From Archivesica marissinica (Eukaryota; Mollusca; Bivalvia; Venerida; Vesicomyidae), in the NCBI GenBank assembly GCA_014843695.1, contig CM026391.1, forward strand, positions 39,292,768 through 39,356,767: 64,000 nucleotides of DNA. Direction: 5' to 3'. The notes beneath the pieces were generated by a model that was given only the letters and a program-made list of their open reading frames with translations, was not told the DNA's origin and did not search any database. Positions 51,761 through 64,000 of this stretch are shown piece after piece; positions within the stretch are counted from its first letter, which is position 1; the number at the start of each line of letters is the position of its first letter. The position numbers and the translations under genes were made by a program.

Positions 51761-54700
51761 ACATCTCTGACTGAGTCTGTACTGTACTATTCCACGAGGT
51801 CATATATACATCTCTGACTGAGTCTGTACTGTACTATTCCACGGGGTCATATATACATCTCTGACCGAGTATGTACTGTACTATTCCACGGGGTCATATA
51901 TAAATATCTGACCGAGGCTGTACTGTACTTTTCCACGGGGTCATATATACATCACTGCCCGAACATGTACTGTACTCTTCCACGGGGTCATATATACATC
52001 TCTGACCGAGGCTGTACTGTACTACTCCACGAGGACATATATACATCTGTGACCGAGTATGTACTGTACTATTCCACGAGGACATATATACATCTCTGAA
52101 CTAGGCTGTACTGTACTATTCCACGAGGTCATATATACATCTCTGACTGAGTCTGTATTGTACTATTCCACGAGGTCATATATACATCTCTGACTAAGTC
52201 TGTACTGTACTCTTCGACGGGGTCATATATACATCTCTGACCGAGGCTGTACTGTACTATTCCACGAGGAAATATATATAGCTCTGCCCGAGTATGTACT
52301 GTACTATTCCACGGGGACATATATACATCCCTGCCCGAGGCTGTACTGTACTATTCCAGGGGGTCATATATACATCTCTGACTGAGTATGTACTGTACTA
52401 TTCCATGAGGTCATATATATATAGCTCTGACCGAGGCTGTACTGTACTATTCCACGGGGACATATATCCATCTCTGACCGAGGCTGTACTGTACTATTCC
52501 ACGAGGTCATATATACATCTCCGCCCGAGGCTGTACTGTACTCTTCCATGGGGACATACCCACATCTATGTCAGAGTATGTACTGTACTATTCCACGGGG
52601 TCATATATACATCCCTGCCCGAGGCTGTACTGTACTATTCCATGAGGACATATATACATCTCTGACCTAGGCTGTACTGTACTATTCAACGAGGTCATAT
52701 ATAAATCTCTGACCGAGTATTTACTGTACTATTCCACGAGGTCATATATACATCTCTGACTGAGTCTGTACTCTACTATTCCACGGGGTCATATATACAT
52801 ATCTGACCGAGGCTGTGCTGTACTATTCCACGGGGTCATATATACATCTCTGACTGAGGCTGTACTGTACTATTCCACGAGGTCATATATACATCTCTGA
52901 CTGAGTCTGTACAGTACTATTCCACGAGATCATATATACATCTCTGACTGAGTCTGTACTGTACTTTTCTAAGAGGTCATATATACATCTCTCACCGAGT
53001 CTGTACTGTACTATTCCATGGGGTCATATATATAGCTCTCACCGAATATGTACTGTACTATTCCAGGGGGTCATATATATAGCTCTCACCGAGTCTGTTC
53101 TGTACTATTCCACGGGGTCATATATATAGCTCTCACCGAGTATGTACTGTACTATTCCATGGGGTCATATATACATTTCTGCCCGAGTATGTACTGTACT
53201 ATTCCACGAGGTCATATTACATCTCTGCCCGAGGCTGTACTGTACTTTTCCACGGGGTCATATATACATCTCTGACCGAGTATGTACTGTACTATTCCAC
53301 GGGGTCATATATACATCTCTGACCGAGGCTGTACTTACTCTTCCACGAGGTCATATATACATCTCTGCCAGAGTCTGTACTGTACTATTCCACGGGGTCA
53401 TATATATATCTCTCTGACCGAGTATGTACTGTAATATTCCACGGGGACATATATATATAGCTCTGCCCGCGTATGTATTGTACTATTCCACGGGGTCATA
53501 TATACATCTCCGACCGAGGCTGTACTGTACTATTCCACGAGGTCATATATACATCTCCGCCCGAGGCTGTACTGTACAATTGCACGGGGACATACATACA
53601 TCTCTTCCCGAGGCTGTACTGTGCTATTCCACGAGGACATATATACATCTCCGCCCGAGGCTGTACTGTACAATTGCACGGGGACATACATACATCTCTT
53701 CCCGAGGCTGTACTGTACTATTCCACGAGGACATATATACATCTCTGACCTAGGCTGTACTGTACTATTCCACGAGGTCATATATACATCTCTGACCGAG
53801 TATGTACTGTACTATTCCACGAGGTCATATATACATCTCTGACCGAGTATGGACTGTACTATTCCACGAGGTCATATATACCTCTCTGACTGAGTCTGTA
53901 CTGTACTATTCCACGAGGTCATATATACATCTCTGACTGAGTCTGTATTTTACTATTCCATGGGGTCATATATACATCTCTGACCTAGGCTGTACTGTAC
54001 TATTCCACGAGGTCATATATACAACTCTGACCGAGTATTTACTGTACTATTCCACGAGGTCATATATACATCTCTGACTGAGTCTGTACTCTACTATTCC
54101 ACGGGGTCATATATACATCTCTGACCGAGGCTGTACTGTACTATTCCACGAGGTCATATATACATCTCTGACTGAGTCTGTACTCTACTATTCCACGGGG
54201 TCATATATACATCTCTGACCGAGGCTGTACTCTACTATTCCACGGGGTCATATATACATCTCTGACCTAGGCTGTACTGTACTGTTCCACGAGGACATAT
54301 ATACATCTCTGACCTAGGCTGTACTGTACTATTCCACGAGGTCATATATACATCTCTCACCTAGTCTGTATTGTACTATTCCACGGGGTCATATATACAT
54401 CTCTGACCGAGTATGTACTGTACTATTCCACGAGGTCATATATACATCTCTGACCGAGTATGTACTGTACTATTCCACGAGGTCATATATACATCTCTGC
54501 CAGAGTCTGTACTGTACTATTCCACGGGGTCATATATACATCTCTGACCGAGGCTGTACTGTACTCTTCCACGAGGTCATATATACATCTCTGCCAGAGT
54601 CTGTACTGTACTATTCCACGGGATCATATATATATCTCTCTGACCGAGTATGTACTGTAATATTCCACGGGGACATATATATATATAGCTCTGCCCGAGT

Positions 54701-54812
54701 ATGTACTGTACTATTCCACGGGGTCATATATACATCTCTGCCAGAGTCTGTACTGTACATTTCCACGGGGTCATATATACATCCCTGCCAGAGGCTGTAC
54801 TGTACTATTCCA

Positions 54813-55812
54813 NNNNNNNNNNNNNNNNNNNNNNNNNNNNNNNNNNNNNNNNNNNNNNNNNNNNNNNNNNNNNNNNNNNNNNNNNNNNNNNNNNNNNNNN
54901 NNNNNNNNNNNNNNNNNNNNNNNNNNNNNNNNNNNNNNNNNNNNNNNNNNNNNNNNNNNNNNNNNNNNNNNNNNNNNNNNNNNNNNNNNNNNNNNNNNNN
55001 NNNNNNNNNNNNNNNNNNNNNNNNNNNNNNNNNNNNNNNNNNNNNNNNNNNNNNNNNNNNNNNNNNNNNNNNNNNNNNNNNNNNNNNNNNNNNNNNNNNN
55101 NNNNNNNNNNNNNNNNNNNNNNNNNNNNNNNNNNNNNNNNNNNNNNNNNNNNNNNNNNNNNNNNNNNNNNNNNNNNNNNNNNNNNNNNNNNNNNNNNNNN
55201 NNNNNNNNNNNNNNNNNNNNNNNNNNNNNNNNNNNNNNNNNNNNNNNNNNNNNNNNNNNNNNNNNNNNNNNNNNNNNNNNNNNNNNNNNNNNNNNNNNNN
55301 NNNNNNNNNNNNNNNNNNNNNNNNNNNNNNNNNNNNNNNNNNNNNNNNNNNNNNNNNNNNNNNNNNNNNNNNNNNNNNNNNNNNNNNNNNNNNNNNNNNN
55401 NNNNNNNNNNNNNNNNNNNNNNNNNNNNNNNNNNNNNNNNNNNNNNNNNNNNNNNNNNNNNNNNNNNNNNNNNNNNNNNNNNNNNNNNNNNNNNNNNNNN
55501 NNNNNNNNNNNNNNNNNNNNNNNNNNNNNNNNNNNNNNNNNNNNNNNNNNNNNNNNNNNNNNNNNNNNNNNNNNNNNNNNNNNNNNNNNNNNNNNNNNNN
55601 NNNNNNNNNNNNNNNNNNNNNNNNNNNNNNNNNNNNNNNNNNNNNNNNNNNNNNNNNNNNNNNNNNNNNNNNNNNNNNNNNNNNNNNNNNNNNNNNNNNN
55701 NNNNNNNNNNNNNNNNNNNNNNNNNNNNNNNNNNNNNNNNNNNNNNNNNNNNNNNNNNNNNNNNNNNNNNNNNNNNNNNNNNNNNNNNNNNNNNNNNNNN
55801 NNNNNNNNNNNN
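54813..55812. other. Assembly gap of exactly 1000 Ns
   Basis: A round-number run of N, usually a scaffolding placeholder of unknown true size. It separates the 47-bp and 38-bp satellites, so their adjacency is a scaffolding statement and not a read-through observation. Confidence 0.97.
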
Positions 55813-58800
55813 CAGTAGTTGGTGTAAGGATACACACCATATTTCTAAGGCAGTAGTTGGTGTAAGAATACACACCAGTAGTTGGTGTATGAATATACAC
55901 CAGTTTTCTAAGGCAGTGGTTGGTGTAAGGATACACACCAGTTTTCTAAGGCAGTAGTTGGTGTAAGGATACACACCAGTTTTCTAAGGTAGTAGTTGGT
56001 GTAAGGATACACACCAGTTTTCTAAGGCAGTAGTTGGTGTAAGGATACACACCAGTAGTTGGTGTAAGGACACACCAGTTTTCTAAGGCAGTAGTTGGTG
56101 TAAGAATACACACCAGTAGTTGGTGTAAGGATACACACCAGATTTCTAAGGCAGTAGTTGGTGTAAGAGAACACACCAGTTTTCTAAGGCAGTAGTTGGT
56201 GCAAGGATACACACCAGTTTTCTAAAGCCGTAGTAGGTGTAAGGATACGCAACAGTTTTCTAAGGCCGTAGTTGGTGTAAGGATACGCACCAGTTTTCTA
56301 AGGCTGTAGTTGGTGTAAGAATACACAACAGTTTTCTAAAGCCGTAGTTGGTGTAAGGATACACACCAGTAGTTGGTGTAAGGATACACACCAGTTTTCT
56401 ATGGCAGTAGTTGGTGTAAGGATACACACCAGTTTTCTAAGGCAGTAGTTGGTGTAAGGATACACACCAGTAGTTGGTGAAGGATACACCTGTAGTTGGT
56501 GTAAGGATACACACCAGTTTTCTAAGGCAGTAGTTGGTGTAAGAATACACACGAGTAGTTGGTGTAAGGATACACACCAGTTTTCTAAGGCAGTAGTTGG
56601 TGTAAGGATACACACCAGTTTTCTAAGGCAGTAGTTGGTGTAAGAATACACACCAGTAGTTGGTGTAAGGATACACACCAGATTTCTAAGGCAGTAGTTG
56701 GTGTAAGAGAACACACCAGTAGTTGGTGTATGAATATACACCAGTTTTCTAAGGCAGTAGTTGGTGTAAGGATACACACCAGTTTTCTAAGGCAGTAGTT
56801 GGTGTAAGGATACACACCAGTTTTCTAAGGCAGTAGTTGGTGTAAGGATACACACCAGTTTACTAAGGCAGTAGTTGGTGTAAGGATACACACCAGTAGT
56901 TGGTGTAAGGATACACACCAGTTTTCTAAGGTAGTAGTTGGTGTAAGGATACACACCAGTTTAAGGTAGTTGTGTAAGGATACACACCAGTTTTCTAAGG
57001 CAGTAGTTGGTGCAAGGATACACACCAGTTTTCTAAAGCCGTAGTAGGTGTAAGGATACGCAACAGTTTTCTAAGGCCGTAGTTGGTGTAAGGATACGCA
57101 CCAGTTTTCTAAGGCTGTAGTTGGTGTAAGAATACACACCAGTTTTCTAAGGCCGTAGTTGGTGTAAGAATACACACCAGTTTTTAAGGCTAGTTGGTGT
57201 AAGGATACACACCAGTAGTTGGTGTAAGGATACACACCAGTAGTTGGTGTAAGGATACACACCAGTTTTCTATGGCAGTAGTTGGTGTAAGGATACACAC
57301 CATATTTCTAAGGCAGTAGTTGGTGTAAGGATACACACCAGTTTTCTAAGGCAGTAGTTGGTGTAAGGATACACACCAGTAGTTGGTGTAAGGATACACA
57401 CCATATTTCTAAGGCAGTAGTTGGTGTAAGAATACACACCAGTAGTTGGTGTATGAATATACACCAGTTTTCTAAGGCAGTGGTTGGTGTAAGGATACAC
57501 ACCGTTTTCTAAGGCAGTAGTTGGTGTAAGGATACACACCAGTTTTCTAAGGCAGTAGTTGGTGTAAGGATACACACCAGTTTTCTAAGGCAGTAGTTGG
57601 TGTAAGGATACACACCAGTTTTCTAAGGCAGTAGTTGGTGTAAGGATACACACCAGTTTTCTAAGGCAGTAGTTGGTGTAAGAATACACACCAGTAGTTG
57701 GTGTAAGGATACACACCAGATTTCTAAGGCAGTAGTTGGTGTAAGAGAACACACCAGTAGTTGGTGTATGAATATACACCAGTTTTCTAAGGTAGTAGTT
57801 GGTGTAAGGATACACACCAGTTTTCTAAGGCTGTAGTTGGTTGTAAGGATACACACCAGTTTTCTATGGCAGTAGTTGGTGTAAGGATACACACCAGTTT
57901 ACTAAGGCAGTAGTTGGTGTAAGGATACACACCAGTAGTTGGTGTAAGGATACACACCAGTTTTCTAAGGTAGTAGTTGGTGTAAGGATACACACCAGTT
58001 TTCTAAGGCAGTAGTTGGTGTAAGGATACACACCAGTTTTCTAAGGCAGTAGTTGGTGCAAGGATACACACCAGTTTTCTAAAGCCGTAGTAGGTGTAAG
58101 GATACGCAACAGTTATCTAAGGCCGTAGTTGGTGTAAGGATACGCACCAGTTTTCTAAGGCTGTAGTTGGTGTAAGAATACACACCAGTTTTCTAAGGCC
58201 GTAGTTGGTGTAAGGATACACACCAGTAGTTGGTGTAAGGATACACACCATATTTCTAAGGCAGTAGTTGGTGTAAGGATACACACCAGTTTTCTAAGGC
58301 AGTAGTTGGTGTAAGGATACACACCAGTAGTTGGTGTAAGGATACACACCATATTTCTAAGGCAGTAGTTGGTGTAAGAATACACACCAGTAGTTGGTGT
58401 ATGAATATACACCAGTTTTCTAAGGCAGTGGTTGGTGTAAGGATACACACCAGTTTTCTAAGGCAGTAGTTGGTGTAAGGATACACACCAGTTCTAAGGC
58501 AGTAGTTGGTGTAAGGAACACACATTTCTAAGGCAGTAGTTGGTGTAAGGATACACACCAGTTTTCTAAGGCAGTAGTTGGTGTAAGGATACACACCAGT
58601 TTTCTAAGGCAGTAGTTGGTGTAAGAATACACACCGTAGTTGGTGTAAGGATACACACCAGATATCTAAGGCAGTAGTGGTGTAAGAGACACACCAGTAG
58701 TTGGTGTATGAATATACACCAGTTTTCTAAGGTAGTAGTTGGTGTAAGGATACACACCAGTTTTCTAAGGCTGTAGTTGGTTGTAAGGATACACACCAGT

Positions 58801-61800
58801 TTTCTATGGCAGTAGTTGGTGTAAGGATACACACCAGTTTACTAAGGCAGTAGTTGGTGTAAGGATACACACCAGTAGTTGGTGTAAGGATACACACCAG
58901 TTTTCTAAGGCAGTAGTTGGTGTAAGGATACACACCAGTTTTCTAAAGCCGTAGTAGGTGTAAGGATACGCAACAGTTTTCTAAGGCCGTAGTTGGTGTA
59001 AGGATACGCACCAGTTTTCTAGGCTAGTTGGTGTAAGAATACACCAGTTTTCTAAGGCCGTAGTTGGTGTAAGGATACACACCAGTAGTTGGTGTAAGGA
59101 TACACACCAGTAGTGTGTAAGGATACACACCGTTTCTATGGCTAGTTGGTGTAAGGATACACACCATATTTCTAAGGCAGTAGTTGGTGTAAGGATACAC
59201 ACCAGTTTTCTAAGGCAGTAGTTGGTGTAAGGATACACACCAGTAGTTGGTGTAAGGATACACACCATATTTCTAAGGCAGTAGTTGGTGTAAGGATACA
59301 CACAGTAGTTGGTGTAGATAACACCAGTTTTCTAAGGCAGTAGTTGGTGTAAGGATACACACCAGTTTTCTAAGGCAGTAGTTGGTGTAAGGATACACAC
59401 CAGTTTTCTAAGGCAGTAGTTGGTGTAAGGATACACACCAGTTTTCTAAGGCAGTAGTTGGTGTAAGAATACACACCAGTAGTTGGTGTAAGGATACACA
59501 CCAGATTTCTAAGGCAGTAGTTGGTGTAAGAGAACACACCAGTAGTTGGTGTATGAATATACACCAGTTTTCTAAGGTAGTAGTTGGTGTAAGGATACAC
59601 ACCAGTTTTCTAAGGCTGTAGTTGGTTGTAAGGATACACACCAGTTTTCTATGGCAGTAGTTGGTGTAAGGATACACACCAGTTTACTAAGGCAGTAGTT
59701 GGTGTAAGGATACACACCAGTAGTTGGTGTAAGGATACACACCAGTTTTCTAAGGTAGTAGTTGGTGTAAGGATACACACCAGTTTTCTAAGGCAGTAGT
59801 TGGTGTAAGGATACACACCAGTTTTCTAAGGCAGTAGTTGGTGCAAGGATACACACCAGTTTTCTAAAGCCGTAGTAGGTGTAAGGATACGCAACAGTTT
59901 TCTAAGGCCGTAGTTGGTGTAAGGATACGCACCAGTTTTCTAAGGCTGTAGTTGGTGTAAGAATACACACCAGTTTTCTAAGGCCGTAGTTGGTGTAAGG
60001 ATACACACCAGTTTTCTAAGGCAGTAGTTGGTGTAAGGATACACACCAGTTTTCTAAGGCAGTAGTTGGTGTAAGGATACACACCAGTAGTTGGTGAAGG
60101 CACGTAGTTGGTGTAAGGATACACACCAGTTTTCTAAGGCAGTAGTTGGTGTAAGGATACACACCAGTTTTCTAAGGCTGTAGTTGGTGTAAGGATACAC
60201 ACCAGTTTTCTAAGGCAGTAGTTGGTGTAAGGATACACACCAGTTTTCTAAGGCAGTAGTTGGTGTAAGGATACACACCAGTTTTCTAAGGCAGTAGTTG
60301 GTGTAAGGATTCACACCAGTAGTTGGTGTAAGGATACACACCAGTTTTCTAAGGTAGTAGTTGGTGTAAGGATACACACCAGTTTTCTAAGGCAGTAGTT
60401 GGTGTAAGGATACACACCAGTTTTCTAAGGCAGTAGTTGGTGTAAGGACACACCAGTTTTCTAAGGCAGTAGTTGGTGTAAGGATACACACCAGTTTTCT
60501 AAGGCAGTAGTTGGTGTAAGAATACACACCAGTAGTTGGTGTAAGAATACACACCAGTAGTTGGTGTAAGGATACACACCAGATTTCTAAGGCAGTAGTT
60601 GGTGTAAGAGAACACACCAGTAGTTGGTGTATGAATATACACCAGTTTTCTAAGGCAGTAGTTGGTGTAAGGATACACACCAGTTTTCTAAGGCTGTAGT
60701 TGGTTGTAAGGATACACACCAGTTTTCTATGGCAGTAGTTGGTGTAAGGATACACACCAGTTTACTAAGGCAGTAGTTGGTGTAAGGATACACACCAGTA
60801 GTTGGTGTAAGGATACACACCAGTTTTCTAAGGTAGTAGTTGGTGTAAGGATACACACCAGTTTTCTAAGGCAGTAGTTGGTGTAAGGATACACACCAGT
60901 TTTCTAAGGCAGTAGTTGGTGCAAGGATACACACCAGTTTTCTAAAGCCGTAGTAGGTGTAAGGATACGCAACAGTTTTCTAAGGCCGTAGTTGGTGTAA
61001 GGATACGCACCAGTTTTCTAAGGCTGTAGTTGGTGTAAGAATACACAACAGTTTTCTAAGGCCGTAGTTGGTGTAAGGATACACACCAGTAGTTGGTGTA
61101 AGGATACACACCAGTTTTCTATGGCAGTAGTTGGTGTAAGGATACACACCAGTTTTCTAAGGCAGTAGTTGGTCTAAGGGTACACACCAGTAGTTGGTGC
61201 AAGGATACGCACCTGTAGTTGGTGTAAGGATACACACCAGTTTTCTAAGGCAGTAGTTGGTGTAAGGATACACACCAGTTTTCTAAGGCTGTAGTTGGTT
61301 GTAAGGATACGCACCAGTTTTCTATGGCAGTAGTTGGTGTAAGGATACACACCAGTTTTCTAAGGCAGTAGTTGGTGTAAGGATTCACACCAGTTTTCTA
61401 AGGCAGTAGTTGGTGTAAGGATTCACACCAGTAGTTGGTGTAAGGATACACACCAGTTTTCTAAGTTAGTAGTTGGTGTAAGGATACACACCAGTGTTCT
61501 AAGGCAGTAGTTGGTGTAAGGATACACACCAGTTTTCTAAGGCAGTAGTTGGTGTAAGGACACACCAGTTTTCTAAGGCAGTAGTTGGTGTAAGGATACA
61601 CACCAGTTTTCTAAGGCAGTAGTTGGTGTAAGAATACACACCAGTAGTTGGTGTAAGAATACACACCAGTAGTTGGTGTAAGGATACACACCAGATTTCA
61701 AAGGCAGTAGTTGGTGTAAGAGAACACACCAGTAGTTGGTGTATGAATATACACCAGTTTTCTAAGGCAGTAGTTGGTGTAAGGATACACACCCGTTTTC

Positions 61801-64000
61801 TAAGGCAGTAGTTGGTGTAAGGATACACACCAGTTTTCTAAGGCTGTAGTTGGTTGTAAGGATACACACCAGTTTTCTATGGCAGTAGTTGGTGTAAGGA
61901 TACACACCATATTTCTAAGGCAGTAGTTGGTGTAAGGATACACACCAGTTTTCTAAGGCAGTAGTTGGTGTAAGGATACACACCAGTAGTTGGTGTAAGG
62001 ATACACACCAGTAGTTGGTGTAAGGATACGCACCAGTAGTTGGTGTAAGGATACGCACCAGTAGTTGGTGTAAGGATACACACCAGTAGTTGGTGTAAGG
62101 ATACACACCAGTAGTTGGTGTAAGGATGCGCACCAGTAGTTGGTGTAAGGATACGCACCAGTAGTTGGTGTAAGGATACACACCAGTAGTTGGTGTATGA
62201 ATATACACCAGTTTTCTAAGGCAGTCGTTGGTGTAAGGATACACACCAGATTTCTAAGGCAGTAGTTGGTGTAAGAATACACACCAGTAGTTGGTGTATG
62301 AATATACACCAGTTTTCTAAGGCAGTGGTTGGTGTAAGGATACACACCAGTTTTCTAAGGCAGTAGTTGGTGTAAGGATACACACCAGTTTTCTAAGGCA
62401 GTAGTTGGTGTAAGGATACACACCAGTTTTCTAAGGCAGTAGTTGGTGTAAGGATACACACCAGTTTTCTAAGGCAGTAGTTGGTGTAAGGATACACACC
62501 AGTAGTTGGTGTAAGGATACACACCAGTTTTCTAAGGCAGTAGTTGGTGTAAGGATACACACCAGATTTCTAAGGCAGTAGTTGGTGTAAGAGAACACAC
62601 CAGTAGTTGGTGTATGAATATACACCAGTTTTCTAAGGTAGTAGTTGGTGTAAGGATACACACCAGTTTTCTAAGGCTGTAGTTGGTTGTAAGGATACAC
62701 ACCAGTTTTCTATGGCAGTAGTTGGTGTAAGGATACACACCAGTTTACTAAGGCAGTAGTTGGTGTAAGGATACACACCAGTAGTTGGTGTAAGGATACA
62801 CACCAGTTTTCTAAGGCAGTAGTTGGTGTAAGGATACACACCAGTTTTCTAAGGCCGTAGTTGGTGTAAGGATACGCACCAGTTTTCTAAGGCAGTAGTT
62901 GGTGTAAGGATACACACCAGTTTTCTAAGGCTGTAGTTGGTGTAAGGATACACACCAGTTTTCTAAGGCCGTAGTTGGTGTAAGGATACACACCAGTATT
63001 GTAAGGATCAGTAGTTGGTGTAAGGATACACACCAGTTTTCTAAGGCAGTAGTTGGTGTAAGGATACACACCAGTTTTCTAAGGCAGTAGTTGGTGTAAG
63101 GATACACACCAGTTTTCTAAGGCAGTAGTTGGTGTAAGGATACACACCAGTAGTTGGTGTAAGGATACACACCAGTTTTCTAAGGCAGTAGTTGGTGTAA
63201 GGATACACACCAGTAGTTGGTGTAGATAACACCAGTTTCTAAGGCAGTAGTTGGTGTAAGGATACACACCAGTTTTCTAAGGCAGTAGTTGGTGTAAGGA
63301 TACACACCAGTTTTCTAAGGCAGTAGTTGGTGTAAGGATACACACCAGTTTTCTAAGGCAGTAGTTGGTGTAAGGATACACACCAGTTTTCTAAGGCAGT
63401 AGTTGGTGTAAGGATACACACCAGTAGTTGGTGTAAGGATACACACCAGTTTCTAAGGCAGTAGTTGGTGTAAGGAACACACCAGTAGTTGGTGTATGAA
63501 TATACACCAGTTTTCTAAGGCAGTAGTTGGTGTAAGGATACACACCAGTTTTCTAAGGCAGTAGTTGGTGTAAGGATACACACCAGTTTTCTAAGGCAGT
63601 AGTTGGTGTAAGGATACACACCAGTTTTCTAAGGCAGTAGTTGGTGTAAGGATACACACCAGTTTTCTAAGGCAGTAGTTGGTGTAAGGATACACACCAG
63701 TTTTCTAAGGCAGTAGTTGGTGTAAGAATACACACCAGTAGTTGGTGTAAGGATACACACCAGATTTCTAAGGCAGTAGTTGGTGTAAGAGAACACACCA
63801 GTAGTTGGTGTATGAATATACACCAGTTTTCTAAGGTAGTAGTTGGTGTAAGGATACACACCAGTTTTCTAAGGCTGTAGTTGGTTGTAAGGATACACAC
63901 CAGTTTTCTATGGCAGTAGTTGGTGTAAGGATACACACCAGTTTACTAAGGCAGTAGTTGGTGTAAGGATACACACCAGTAGTTGGTGTAAGGATACACA
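55813..64000. repeat. 38-bp satellite array with 25-bp short monomers
   Basis: Tandem array of a 38-bp monomer; 63270-63307 is a clean copy. Key blocks are CAGTTTTCTAAGGCAGTAG and TTGGTGTAAGGATACACAC. A 25-bp form lacks the 13 bases TTTTCTAAGGCAG and is interspersed singly or in runs. Variants include GATTTCTAAGG, CATATTTCTAAGG, GTATGAATATACACC and GATACGCAACAG. Larger modules repeat: GTAGTAGGTGTAAGG plus CGCAACAG recurs near 56230, 57041, 58087, 58949, 59873 and 60949, and a segment near 57623 recurs at 59408 and 63667. The array runs off the window. It is unrelated in sequence to the 47-bp satellite. Confidence 0.97.
61984..62208. repeat. Run of nine consecutive 25-bp short monomers
   Basis: CAGTAGTTGG begins at 61984, 62009, 62034, 62059, 62084, 62109, 62134, 62159 and 62184, an exact 25-bp period. 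Elsewhere in the array the short form usually occurs alone between 38-bp monomers. Some units carry GATACGCAC or GATGCGCAC instead of GATACACAC. Confidence 0.92.

Larger units (their letters stand above)
22703..54812. repeat. 47-bp satellite array, right arm
   Basis: Same 47-bp monomer and same orientation as the left arm, resuming in phase after the transposon. It contains the same rare variants (for example CTGTAAAGTTCCAAGTGG at about 23360, 25517, 27255, 30218, 33175 and 38854), so the two arms are one original array. It is interrupted only by two G/T tracts and ends at the assembly gap. The longest artificial frame is about 294 codons (24908-25792) and has no initiation context or domain, so it is not called a gene. 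Confidence 0.97.
49681..54812. repeat. 47-bp array up to the assembly gap
   Basis: Monomers resume with two G/T tracts embedded (49801-49876, 51155-51248) and small local units, for example a two-monomer repeat at about 53555 and 53649 carrying CTCCGCCCG and CAATTGCACGGGG. No gene is seen. The array stops at 54812 with ATTCCA followed by Ns. Confidence 0.85.

Noticed and set aside
1..54812. CENP-B box in the 47-bp monomer
   Set aside because: I looked for the TTCG....A..CGGG pattern. The CCACGGGG segment is only superficially similar and lacks the required TTCG core.
54611..55974. Apparent 350-440 codon frames crossing 54813-55812
   Set aside because: They translate the N gap as unknown residues and are meaningless.
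55813..64000. Minus-strand frames of 60-130 codons in the 38-bp satellite (TNYCLRKLVCILTPTT repeats)
   Set aside because: Products of monomer periodicity. The consensus monomer gives a stop within each three-monomer cycle (CTG CCT TAG), and frames persist only where 25-bp units shift the phase.

Overview
The window looks like heterochromatic or otherwise satellite-rich DNA from a eukaryote, most likely a marine invertebrate (a mollusc is my best guess). Almost everything is tandem repeat. The one complex segment is a 6.6 kb cut-and-paste DNA transposon carrying a broken transposase-type gene. I recognise relatives of that gene as large uncharacterised proteins in cnidarians, molluscs and fish. 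The species guess is inference only. There is no prokaryotic gene organisation, no RNA gene and no CRISPR array.

Layout: (1) 1-16080 is a 47-bp satellite, with higher-order duplications of about 1.0, 1.7-3.2 and 2.0-2.2 kb. (2) 16081-22702 is the transposon. It has imperfect terminal inverted repeats of about 375-385 bp and is flanked by the 3-bp direct repeat TCT. (3) 22703-54812 is the same 47-bp satellite resuming in the same phase, with its own nested higher-order repeats (187, 235, 281, 517, about 940, 1787 and about 3700 bp). Two odd pure G/T tracts lie at 49801-49876 and 51155-51248. (4) 54813-55812 is exactly 1000 Ns. (5) 55813-64000 is a second, unrelated satellite with a 38-bp monomer and a 25-bp short form.

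The transposon gene reads on the minus strand from about 21473 to 16750. In order it has two zinc-binding CxxC...HxxC modules, a long central region with candidate catalytic acidic residues, a PIN/XPG(FEN)-like nuclease module and a C-terminal eight-cysteine cluster. It is interrupted by two in-frame stops and two frameshifts, so this copy cannot make a full protein. The architecture, the long inverted repeats and the 3-bp target duplication fit the Academ superfamily best as I remember it, but I could not run a database search.

The history can be partly read. The transposon landed in an existing 47-bp higher-order repeat, and uninterrupted paralogues of the target survive at several places in the array. 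Later a 235-bp (five-monomer) segment that includes the last three bases of the element was duplicated perfectly. The array therefore kept rearranging after the insertion. The many short open frames in both satellites are by-products of monomer length and composition, and I do not call them genes.
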